A stretch of DNA of 6,135 bases from Candidatus Gastranaerophilales bacterium (GCA_947632315.1 CANROV010000122.1:1-6135); one strand, 5' to 3'. Positions 1 through 5,879 are shown, counted from the stretch's first letter. A program made the numbers and translations. The notes: generated from the sequence alone by a model not told the origin.

Positions 1-803
1 GAAAATGTTTTATGCAGATTTATATGAACTATATCATATCCCATTAGTTTGGGATTGGTATATCCCATAATTGCATTCATATTTGCTCCGTCATAATATA
101 AAAGCCCGCCTGCTTCATGTACAAGTTTTGATATTTCTTTGATGTTTTCTTCAAAAATACCTAAGGTGTTTGGATTCGTAAGCATTAATGCGGCTGTATT
201 ATTATCAAGAACACTTTTTAACGCTTCAATGTCAACTTGTCCTTTCTCATTTGACTTGATTTCAATAATATTAAATCCGCACATTGAAGCACTTGCAGGA
301 TTCGTTCCGTGAGCAGAGTCGGGAATAATTACATTTTTTCTGTTCTCTTTTTTTGTTTCAAAGTATTTTTTGACAATCATCATTCCTGTTAGTTCACCGT
401 GAGCGCCTGCCGCAGGCTGAAGTGTTATTGCATCCATGCCTGTTATTTTCTTTAATGCTTCACCTAATTTGTACATTAATTTTAAAGCGCCTTGAGAATC
501 TTCATCATCTTGCATAGGGTGAAGCTCTGTAAAGCCTTCAAGCATAGATAAAACTTCATTTACTTTCGGGTTATATTTCATTGTGCAAGAACCTAAAGGA
601 TAAAATCCTTTTTCAATGCAGAAGTTTTTATCCGATAATTCTTTATAATGACGCATAACTTCGAGTTCTGTTATTTCAGGCAGAATTGTATTTTTATTTT
701 CAGAAAGATATTTTTTATTTATATGATTAAAATTGATATTTTCATCAGTAAGGCAAATACCACAAGTACCCGGAACGGTTTTTTCAAATATTAATTTTGT
801 CAT
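1..803 (-). CDS. gcvPB: Glycine dehydrogenase (decarboxylating) subunit 2, P-protein beta chain (partial, C-terminus off left edge)
   Basis: This is the PLP-bearing half of the glycine cleavage P-protein, which decarboxylates glycine and passes the aminomethyl group to lipoyl GcvH. I translated it from the reverse complement: 267 complete codons are present of the 480-500 usual for the family. Visible family motifs are YPLGSCTMKYNP (residues 68-79), QPAAGAHGELTG (129-140), DSAHGTNPAS (162-171), YYDGANMNA (236-244) and HINLHKTF (260-267), with K265 the expected PLP Schiff-base lysine. The window edge cuts just after it. Two ATG codons are in tandem (806 and 803); 803 is preferred because GAGGA at 808-812 lies 4 nt upstream of it but only 1 nt upstream of the other. 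The N-terminal VPGTCGI is typical of a separate subunit 2, so this is the split rather than the fused enzyme. It lies about 16 nt downstream of the aldolase gene, in the same operon; gcvPA, gcvH and gcvT are not visible. Confidence 0.96.
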   Translation of the reverse strand, partial: MTKLIFEKTVPGTCGICLTDENINFNHINKKYLSENKNTILPEITELEVMRHYKELSDKNFCIEKGFYPLGSCTMKYNPKVNEVLSMLEGFTELHPMQDDEDSQGALKLMYKLGEALKKITGMDAITLQPAAGAHGELTGMMIVKKYFETKKENRKNVIIPDSAHGTNPASASMCGFNIIEIKSNEKGQVDIEALKSVLDNNTAALMLTNPNTLGIFEENIKEISKLVHEAGGLLYYDGANMNAIMGYTNPKLMGYDIVHINLHKTF

Positions 804-807
804 CATA

Positions 808-812
808 TCCTC
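808..812 (-). promoter_or_regulatory. Ribosome binding site of gcvPB
   Basis: On the minus strand the bases read GAGGA, followed by TATG and then ATG at 803. The spacing (4 nt to the second ATG, 1 nt to the first) favours the second ATG as the start. Confidence 0.6.
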
Positions 813-819
813 AAAAAAA

Positions 820-1428
820 TTATTCTGTTTTACTTTTAGCTAACTTAGAGCGTCTTGTAATTTCATTAAAATCAGCATCTTTATAAAGAGCTCTTCCTAT
901 CCCTACAGCTTTTGCCCCGGCTTTTAAGTAGGAAGGAATATCATCAATTTTAATACTTCCTGCCGCAATAATATTTATGAATTTCATTGGTCTTAAAATG
1001 TCTTCAATATATTCAGCACCGCCCATAGGGTGTGCAGGTGAAATTTTAATTAATTGTGTTCTTGCTTTCCACGCCGAGTAAGCTTCATTTGGTGTTGTTG
1101 CCGTCATTATTAAAGGAATTCTTTGGCTTTTGCATAATCTAACCAAATTCATTTGAAAAACAGGGGAAACAATAACGTCTACCCCGGCATTAATAGCTAT
1201 TTGTGCTTGTCTTTGGGTAATTATTCCTCCTGCCATAATTAAAGGTTTTGTATCTTTTTTTGATATATCCTCTATAACTTTCACCATATCCGGTGTGTCT
1301 ATAACGATTTCAACAATATTTATTCCGCCGTCTGTTATTGCATTTATAACATCTTTTGTTTTTTCTGCTTCTGACATTCTTAATACTGCAAACAATTTTT
1401 CATCTGAAATTCTTTTTATCGGGTTCAT
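820..1428 (-). CDS. eda: KDPG/KHG aldolase family protein (2-dehydro-3-deoxyphosphogluconate / 4-hydroxy-2-oxoglutarate aldolase-like)
   Basis: A 202-residue class I (Schiff-base) aldolase of TIM-barrel fold, about the normal length for the family. Members cleave 2-keto-3-deoxy-6-phosphogluconate or 4-hydroxy-2-oxoglutarate to pyruvate plus an aldehyde. The general acid/base Glu is kept (E40 in IVEIVIDT) and so is the Schiff-base Lys (K128 in IKISPAHPMGG). AAGSI (155-159) and AVGIGRAL (174-181) fit the C-terminal phosphate-binding strands. The Arg normally four residues after the Glu (E-x-x-x-R, R49 of E. coli Eda), which holds the pyruvate carboxylate, is replaced by D44, and the usual GAGT strand reads MAGGIIT. 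As I recall, cyanobacterial members also lack that Arg. The family is clear but the substrate is not, so the symbol is provisional. The ATG at 1428 lies 1 nt after the cdaA stop with only a weak AGAAAG upstream, suggesting translational coupling. Confidence 0.85.
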   Translation of the reverse strand: MNPIKRISDEKLFAVLRMSEAEKTKDVINAITDGGINIVEIVIDTPDMVKVIEDISKKDTKPLIMAGGIITQRQAQIAINAGVDVIVSPVFQMNLVRLCKSQRIPLIMTATTPNEAYSAWKARTQLIKISPAHPMGGAEYIEDILRPMKFINIIAAGSIKIDDIPSYLKAGAKAVGIGRALYKDADFNEITRRSKLAKSKTE

Positions 1429-1429
1429 A

Positions 1430-2326
1430 TTATTTCTTTCTTAACTTAAATATATTATTTAGAAATGCATTTTCCATTTTATTTGATTTATCATTTCCGA
1501 TTATTTTTTCCAAATCTTCTTTAAATTTTGTGATATCTTCATATTTTTTTAATATACCGTCGATAGCAATAGAAATGTCGCCTGTTTCTTCAGAAACAAC
1601 AATACAAGCAGAATCTGATATTTCACTTGCGCCTATTGCGGCTCTGTGTCGTGTGCCGTATCTCCAGCTTAATTTCGGATCTTCCGTTAAGGGTAATAAA
1701 ACTCCTGCCGCAAGAATTTTATCATTATGAATAACCATAGCCCCGTCGTGAAGCGGAGTATTCGGGAAAAATATGGTTAGGATAAGTTCAGCAGTAATAT
1801 CAGCATTTATATTTGTGCCTACTTCATTGTATAATGATTTATCTTCTGTTTTTTGAATAACCATTAAAGCGCCTCTTTTAACACGGCTGCAATATTTTAC
1901 GGCTTCGGTTATTTCTTTTATAACGTTTGTCTTTTGAACGTGGCTGTTATTTTTAAAGTTAAAGAAGTTCTTTGATACAAAATTAGTCTGTCCCAGATGT
2001 ACAAGCAGTTTTCTTAATTCCGGCTGAAAAACTATTACCATTGATAAAAGTATACCTATTAATAAATACTGTGCTATCTGGCCCAATATCCTAAAATTAA
2101 AGAAAATAAGTATTGCACTAAACAACCAAGCCGTAATTACAAAGAATAAAATTCCTCTGATAAGTTTTTCTGCTTGAGTATTCCTTATAAAACGCATATA
2201 AATATAAATTATAACAAAAATTATAAACAGAATCTGGGAAATATCTTGCCACGAAAGAGTTTCATAGGAGCTTAATACCTCACTGCTGAAAAATTTATTA
2301 TATATATCCAATATTGTATTTAACAT
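1430..2326 (-). CDS. cdaA: Membrane diadenylate cyclase (c-di-AMP synthase), CdaA type
   Basis: A 298-residue protein that condenses two ATP into the second messenger c-di-AMP, which controls potassium and osmolyte uptake and cell-wall balance in many bacteria. Three N-terminal membrane segments (about residues 30-47, 56-76 and 80-100) are followed by the conserved FQPELRKLL junction (100-108) and the cytoplasmic DisA_N/DAC domain (about 130-275). The catalytic motifs are intact: DGA at 194-196, GTRHR at 224-228 and SEETG at 245-249. Order and length match CdaA (YbbP) rather than DisA or CdaS. The ATG at 2326 lies inside the end of lysA (7-nt overlap) without a good Shine-Dalgarno at normal spacing, so translation is probably coupled to lysA. 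The cdaR and glmM genes that flank cdaA in Firmicutes are absent; the lysA neighbour is, to my knowledge, the arrangement seen in Cyanobacteria. Confidence 0.96.
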   Translation of the reverse strand: MLNTILDIYNKFFSSEVLSSYETLSWQDISQILFIIFVIIYIYMRFIRNTQAEKLIRGILFFVITAWLFSAILIFFNFRILGQIAQYLLIGILLSMVIVFQPELRKLLVHLGQTNFVSKNFFNFKNNSHVQKTNVIKEITEAVKYCSRVKRGALMVIQKTEDKSLYNEVGTNINADITAELILTIFFPNTPLHDGAMVIHNDKILAAGVLLPLTEDPKLSWRYGTRHRAAIGASEISDSACIVVSEETGDISIAIDGILKKYEDITKFKEDLEKIIGNDKSNKMENAFLNNIFKLRKK

Positions 2327-3654
2327 TTATTGCTTAACCTATCCGGAATTATATCAGATTCACATAATTGTTCATAAGTCTGCCTATTTATTATAATATC
2401 AGATTTTCCGTTATTTACAAGTACGGCAGCAGGTTTTAAAACTCTGTTGTAATTACTTGACATGGAATATCCGTAAGCTCCTGTATTATAGAAACAGATT
2501 GTATCTCCTTCTTCTATTTCGGGAAGCATAATATCTTTGGCGAGAATATCTCCTGATTCGCAGTGTTTACCCGCAATAGTAACTGTTTCATTCGGAGTTC
2601 CATTCGGATTATTAGCTATTTCAACGGTATATTTTGCTTGATATAAGCTTGGTCTCGGGTTATCAGACATACCGCCATCTACGGCTTGGTATTTTCTTCC
2701 GTTAGGTACCTGCTTAGAGCTTCCTGCAGTATATAATGTAACTCCTGCCGTACCTACAATGCTTCTGCCCGGTTCAATAAACAATACCGGTTCATCAATA
2801 TTATATTTTTTACAATGTACTTCTATTGATTCCGTTATGGTTTCTGCTATTTCATATATTGAAATCGGCTTATCATCTTCGGTATATTTTATACCCAGTC
2901 CGCCTCCAATATTTATTTCGTGAAGCTCAATATTAAATTTATCTTTTATTCTTTTTATTTCATTAAATATTACATCAATTTCATCATAATAAACTTGTTT
3001 TTCAAATATTTGCGAACCTATATGAGCGTGAAGTCCGACTAAATTAAGATTTAAATATTCATCTTTGATTAATTCAATTGCCTCATCAATTTGAGTAAGG
3101 TCAAATCCGAATTTAGAATCCAAATGCCCTGTTTGAATGTATTCGTGAGTGTGGCATTCAATCCCCGGAGTAATTCTTAATAAAATACGTACTTTTTTAT
3201 TTTGAGATTGAGCTATATTATTTAACAAGGCAAGTTCAAAGAAATTGTCGCAAGAAATTGTACCGACCCCGTATTCTAAAGCCATATTTAATTCATCAAA
3301 TGATTTATTATTACCGTTAAAAAGTGTTTTAGCCATGTTAAATCCTGCCGAGTGTGCAGTATATATTTCTCCTCCCGAACATAAATCCAAACCGAACCCT
3401 TCTTCCTCCATAATTCGGCATATTGCTTTTGTCATAAATGCTTTGGAGGCAAACATCATATTCATTTTCGGATACGATTTAAAAGCTTCTTTATAACTTT
3501 TTGTTATTCCTCTGATTGTAGCTTCATCAAACACATATAACGGCGTTGAATATTTATTTGCAAGCTCGACTAAATCACAGCCTCCAATTTCAATATTGCC
3601 GTTAGAATTGATTTTGGTAGTTATCGGTTTTATATCTTGATTTGCCGTTTTCAT
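2320..3654 (-). CDS. lysA: Diaminopimelate decarboxylase
   Basis: A 444-residue PLP enzyme of fold type III that decarboxylates meso-diaminopimelate to L-lysine, the last step of the DAP pathway. Counting from the chosen start, the PLP lysine is K71 (FASKA), followed by HAHIGSQ (from 209), the phosphate-binding GGGLG (250-254), EPGR (294-297), DGGMSDNPRP, the CESGD motif (from 365) that donates the catalytic Cys, and GAYGYSMSSNYN with the active-site Tyr (Y394). All key residues are present. An upstream in-frame ATG at 3675 would add seven residues, but the start at 3654 is preferred because a strong AAAGGAGA (3659-3666) sits 5 nt before it. This is the first gene of the leftward operon; its last codons overlap the cdaA start. 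Any promoter lies in 3655-3836. No lysine riboswitch was recognised in that leader. Confidence 0.97.
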   Translation of the reverse strand: MKTANQDIKPITTKINSNGNIEIGGCDLVELANKYSTPLYVFDEATIRGITKSYKEAFKSYPKMNMMFASKAFMTKAICRIMEEEGFGLDLCSGGEIYTAHSAGFNMAKTLFNGNNKSFDELNMALEYGVGTISCDNFFELALLNNIAQSQNKKVRILLRITPGIECHTHEYIQTGHLDSKFGFDLTQIDEAIELIKDEYLNLNLVGLHAHIGSQIFEKQVYYDEIDVIFNEIKRIKDKFNIELHEINIGGGLGIKYTEDDKPISIYEIAETITESIEVHCKKYNIDEPVLFIEPGRSIVGTAGVTLYTAGSSKQVPNGRKYQAVDGGMSDNPRPSLYQAKYTVEIANNPNGTPNETVTIAGKHCESGDILAKDIMLPEIEEGDTICFYNTGAYGYSMSSNYNRVLKPAAVLVNNGKSDIIINRQTYEQLCESDIIPDRLSNKC

Positions 3655-3658
3655 ACTA

Positions 3659-3666
3659 TCTCCTTT
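3659..3666 (-). promoter_or_regulatory. Ribosome binding site deciding the lysA start
   Basis: The minus strand reads AAAGGAGA, with 5 nt between GGAG and the ATG at 3654. It lies inside the reading frame of the longer alternative start (ATG at 3675), which has no comparable site, so the shorter protein is chosen. Confidence 0.75.
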
Positions 3667-3773
3667 GAACCTCATTTATTTAATCCGGTGCTGCATTTTG
3701 CTTGCAATCCGCTTTAAAATTGCTGACTTAAAATTTTGTAATAAGTGACGTGAGCGAAATTTTCTCGGATATT

Positions 3774-3795
3774 CTTATATTATCATGAATATAAG
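3774..3795. repeat. Perfect inverted repeat, 8-bp arms, 6-nt spacer (possible operator)
   Basis: The arms are CTTATATT (3774-3781) and AATATAAG (3788-3795) around ATCATG. It sits in the divergent lysA/3837 intergenic region and directly abuts a second dyad at 3796-3809. The arms are almost all A/T, so chance cannot be excluded; a regulator-binding role is inference. Confidence 0.4.
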
Positions 3796-3809
3796 TTTAT
3801 CTTGATAAA
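3796..3809. repeat. Perfect inverted repeat TTTATC-TT-GATAAA (possible operator)
   Basis: Arms of 6 bp with a 2-nt centre. It covers the candidate -35 element TTGATA (3802-3807) of the plus-strand gene, which is where a repressor would act. No known operator consensus was matched. Confidence 0.4.
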
Positions 3810-3829
3810 TAATAAAAAAGTATTAATAT
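3802..3829 (+). promoter_or_regulatory. Candidate sigma-70 promoter of the secreted-protein gene
   Basis: TTGATA (3802-3807, 5 of 6 matches to TTGACA), a 16-nt spacer and TAATAT (3824-3829, 4 of 6 matches to TATAAT). The expected transcription start falls at about 3836-3837, on or next to the ATG, which would give a leaderless mRNA and agrees with the lack of a Shine-Dalgarno. The sequence is so A/T-rich that other -10 choices exist (for example TATATA from 3827). Confidence 0.35.
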
Positions 3830-3836
3830 ATAAAAT

Positions 3837-4394
3837 ATGAAAAAGTTTATTTTAACACTGTTAATAATATGTTCTTCACTGATATGTTACGCTGATTCAA
3901 ACTATGACAATTTGTATGATAATGCAGAACTGTTTCCGTCAAAGCTCTATAACGGAATTGACCCGTATCAGGATGAAGATATAATAAAATATGCTTGGTC
4001 GCCGTATCCTTTATTTAGAACATCTGCAGATTTGTATTTTAAAAATATAACAATACCGCCGGGATATTATTTATTAACTCCCAGAACTCTGGGGGGAAAA
4101 GATTATCTTCTTTTTAAAGAAAACGGAAAAGTTTCATACATTATTCCCGTTGTAAAAAAGGAAGCAACACCGTTAAATTTTTATGAGGCAAATACCCCGC
4201 AGATAAAAAAAACAGCGTGGCAAAAATTTTCGTCAACCGTCAGAAAAAAGTTTTACAATACGGCTAAAGATTCTTTAAGAGTTGAACCGCCTAAATCTTT
4301 AGTTAATGTCGAAGTGGAAATTAAGTATATTATTTTAACTGTTTATTATGGTGAAGATAAATATACAGTACTGTTTAAAAGAAGTCCTTATTAA
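3837..4394 (+). CDS. Secreted protein of unknown function
   Basis: I do not recognise this 185-residue protein. It begins with a clear Sec signal peptide: MKKF, a hydrophobic core to about residue 17, then a likely signal peptidase I site after CYA (A19/D20). The two Cys residues in the signal do not fit a lipobox (the residue before each is Ile), so it is probably not a lipoprotein. The mature part of about 166 residues is rich in Tyr, Lys and Pro, has no Cys and no further membrane segment, and holds a Pro/Gly/Tyr-rich stretch (IPPGYYLLTPRTLGGKDYLL, about 73-92). Its beta-strand-like C-terminus (VNVEVEIKYIILTVYY) suggests a small extracytoplasmic beta-rich domain. The start is fixed by the signal peptide; no Shine-Dalgarno precedes it. 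It is transcribed away from lysA, and its TAA overlaps the stop of the convergent zinc-ribbon gene by 4 nt. It may be lineage-restricted. Confidence 0.85.
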   Translation: MKKFILTLLIICSSLICYADSNYDNLYDNAELFPSKLYNGIDPYQDEDIIKYAWSPYPLFRTSADLYFKNITIPPGYYLLTPRTLGGKDYLLFKENGKVSYIIPVVKKEATPLNFYEANTPQIKKTAWQKFSSTVRKKFYNTAKDSLRVEPPKSLVNVEVEIKYIILTVYYGEDKYTVLFKRSPY

Positions 4395-4606
4395 TCTTTT
4401 TTCTTTTTTAATTTTTGTTTATTAATCAGAAATCCGCATTTTGAGCAGGCTAAAATATTTCCGGTTGAGTCAATGGGCATAAAATTATGTTGGCAGCTTA
4501 CGGCATCTTCAAGTTCATATATGTCATTATTGTCGGGAAGTACAATTTGTTTTTCCCTCTTTTTTAATTTTAGATAAATTTTTGTTATTTGTTCTATTAT
4601 ATACAT
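4391..4606 (-). CDS. Small zinc-ribbon protein of unknown function
   Basis: A 71-residue basic protein. A short amphipathic N-terminal helix (about 3-20) and an acidic linker are followed by a metal-site pattern C38-x-H40 ... C54-x2-C57 (C-x-H-x13-C-x2-C), then a Lys-rich tail (KQKLKKKKD). The HNFMPIDSTGNILACSKCG core looks like a one-knuckle zinc ribbon in which a His replaces one Cys; metal binding is inferred from the pattern only. The ATG at 4606 shares its A with the end of the upstream prenyltransferase stop (TAATG, 1-nt overlap), and AAGG lies about 10 nt upstream, so it is probably translated by coupling and is the last gene of this operon. Coupling, the intact Cys/His set and an uninterrupted frame argue that it is real. 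The role is unknown; the basic tail would allow nucleic-acid or membrane contact. Confidence 0.75.
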   Translation of the reverse strand: MYIIEQITKIYLKLKKREKQIVLPDNNDIYELEDAVSCQHNFMPIDSTGNILACSKCGFLINKQKLKKKKD

Positions 4607-5598
4607 TAATTAAAAACCTTATCTGCAATTATGGATAAGCATAATAATAAAGTGAATGATGTCATAAGATTTTGCGCGGTTAAAAATTTTGTAAGGAAAT
4701 TTCTTTTACAATTATCCGTATTTTCAGTTTTTTTAATAAATCCCATAAATATATTATATTTAATTTCTTCTTCAGGATTGTTAATATGCGTGTGCATAAT
4801 TTTTAAAAGGATTAAAGCATTTGGTATGCTTAAAAAAGGCAGTAAATAGAATAAACTTAATTTTCCTAAATAAATAAATAATAATAAATTAAAATAAGCT
4901 GAAAAAATGAATATAGCAAGTAAAATCAAAGCGTTTTTCTCGCTTCCCGAGATTCTGCAAAGAGTAATTTTTCTGTTGGTTTTGTCATATTTATAGTCAA
5001 GAAGCATATGATTATGTAATATAGCTACGCTAAGTAAGCCGGTAGATATGGATAATAAGAGAATATTATAAGAAAAATTCCCCGTCATAACAAAGTATAC
5101 TCCGAAATAAAGTAACGGAGAGAATATAATTGCAATAAGAATTTCTCCAAAACCTAAACATCCTAAGATTGGATATAAAAGGCATAATATTGCGGTTGGA
5201 ATAATTATATAAAATAATTTTAATCCGAAAGTTATTATAAAAAATAAACCTGTAATACATACAATAAAAAAAAGCAAAAAGTCTATAATAAAAGCTTGTT
5301 TAAGACTTACATTACCGTTTAAAATATTAATACATTTACCTTCTTGGAAATTAAAATTATTCCTTAAGCCTTTTTTTATTGCGTTAATTTCTCTTAAATA
5401 ATCAATAATATCATCAAATAAATTTGAAGCCATATGCAGAAGTAAAATACCTATAAGAGAAATCAAACCGAAAAAGATATTCCCATTATCGAACAATGCA
5501 AAAACGAAAGGTATAAGCCAAGACATGAATGATATAGGAAGGGAATAACCTCGGCACAAATCAAAAACAAGCCGAAATTTTTTTATAGCATTCCTCAT
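4606..5598 (-). CDS. UbiA-family membrane prenyltransferase, MenA-like
   Basis: A 330-residue, very hydrophobic protein with about eight or nine membrane segments, the normal size for intramembrane aromatic prenyltransferases. Both Asp-rich motifs that bind the Mg-prenyl diphosphate are visible: N59-L-F-D62-D-I-I-D66, and HNHMLLD201-YKYD205 followed by KTNRKITL, which resembles the second MenA motif with its downstream R-K/T-L. LGCLGFGEILIAIIFSPLL (about 145-163) resembles the LGLGE segment of MenA (1,4-dihydroxy-2-naphthoate prenyltransferase, menaquinone pathway). No other menaquinone or ubiquinone gene is in the window, so the aromatic acceptor is not proven and no symbol is given. The ATG at 5598 is preceded by GGTGGAG with an 11-nt spacer; LCRGYSLPISF near the N-terminus fits the usual first helix, supporting this start. 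It is the first gene of a two-gene operon with the zinc ribbon. Confidence 0.88.
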   Translation of the reverse strand: MRNAIKKFRLVFDLCRGYSLPISFMSWLIPFVFALFDNGNIFFGLISLIGILLLHMASNLFDDIIDYLREINAIKKGLRNNFNFQEGKCINILNGNVSLKQAFIIDFLLFFIVCITGLFFIITFGLKLFYIIIPTAILCLLYPILGCLGFGEILIAIIFSPLLYFGVYFVMTGNFSYNILLLSISTGLLSVAILHNHMLLDYKYDKTNRKITLCRISGSEKNALILLAIFIFSAYFNLLLFIYLGKLSLFYLLPFLSIPNALILLKIMHTHINNPEEEIKYNIFMGFIKKTENTDNCKRNFLTKFLTAQNLMTSFTLLLCLSIIADKVFN

Positions 5599-5730
5599 AA
5601 AAGCAAAAACTCCACCAATATATTACAAGCATACATCAAAAAAATACAATTTGTGTAACAAAATGTTAAAATTTATTTCCTGATATATCTTAAAGTGACA
5701 TAATATTATAAAAACAATTAATAAATATAC

Positions 5731-5770
5731 GTTTAAAATTTATAAAAAGTGTTTAAATTTCTAAAAAAAT
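5731..5770. repeat. Imperfect tandem repeat, two 20-bp units
   Basis: Units at 5731-5750 and 5751-5770 both begin GTTTAAA and carry an A-run near the end; 15 of 20 positions agree. A related GTTAAAATTTAT occurs at 5665-5676. The repeat ends 7 nt before a perfect TATAAT, so it covers the -35 and UP-element region; A/T-rich UP-like or regulator sites are possible. Low complexity raises the chance of coincidence. Confidence 0.45.
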
Positions 5771-5777
5771 ATGTTAT

Positions 5778-5783
5778 TATAAT
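5778..5783 (+). promoter_or_regulatory. Candidate -10 element of the HEAT-repeat gene
   Basis: A perfect TATAAT on the plus strand. No good -35 lies at 17 nt; the best nearby hexamers (TTAAAT 5753-5758, TAAATT 5754-5759) have spacers of 18-19 nt. The start of transcription would fall near 5790, giving a leader of about 150 nt. Confidence 0.45.
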
Positions 5784-5810
5784 AGAACACAAACCGATAA
5801 AGTGTCCTCA

Positions 5811-5840
5811 TTACATTTTATCAAATCCAAAAAAATGTAA
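5811..5840 (+). promoter_or_regulatory. Leader hairpin 1, 9-bp perfect stem
   Basis: TTACATTTT (5811-5819) pairs perfectly with AAAATGTAA (5832-5840) across a 12-nt loop. The stem has a single G-C pair, so it is weak as RNA. No U-run follows directly, so it is not an intrinsic terminator. It lies in the predicted leader of the HEAT gene. Confidence 0.4.
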
Positions 5841-5856
5841 ATGTTTTGTAAAGTAT

Positions 5857-5879
5857 AGATAATATTTAAGCAATTATCT
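5857..5879 (+). promoter_or_regulatory. Leader hairpin 2, 7-bp perfect stem
   Basis: AGATAAT (5857-5863) pairs with ATTATCT (5873-5879) across a 9-nt loop, extendable by one U-G pair (5856 with 5880). It lies between hairpin 1 and the ribosome binding site of the HEAT gene. Confidence 0.4.

Noticed and set aside
1356..1730. Plus-strand open frame of 124 codons
   Set aside because: It lies antisense to the cdaA C-terminus and the aldolase start, both with intact catalytic motifs; it has Phe/Ser/Leu-rich composition and no Shine-Dalgarno, so it is a shadow.
3245..3496. Plus-strand open frame of 83 codons
   Set aside because: Antisense to the lysA PLP-barrel region, with no ribosome site or recognisable domain.
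3673..3675. Longer lysA start (ATG at 3675)
   Set aside because: It lacks a ribosome site, whereas AAAGGAGA sits correctly before the ATG at 3654; the seven extra residues add nothing conserved.
3676..3696. Six-codon upstream frame (MQHRIK, stop) before lysA as an attenuator peptide
   Set aside because: It has no ribosome site, only one Lys codon and no terminator/antiterminator pair, so there is no support for lysine attenuation.
3655..3836. Lysine riboswitch or other known riboswitch upstream of lysA
   Set aside because: No conserved lysine-riboswitch core or multi-helix architecture could be seen in this A/T-rich leader.
4377..4409. AAAAGAA ... TTCTTTT pairing with a T-run, as an intrinsic terminator
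   Set aside because: The stem has a single G-C pair and a long loop, and the T-run is coding sequence for the Lys-rich tail of the opposite gene.
4631..4849. Plus-strand open frame of 72 codons
   Set aside because: Antisense to the prenyltransferase C-terminus; its hydrophobic look is explained by the complement of membrane-segment codons.
5066..5260. Minus-strand open frame of 64 codons in another frame of the prenyltransferase
   Set aside because: It is embedded in the prenyltransferase gene, out of frame, with A/T-driven composition and no start signal.
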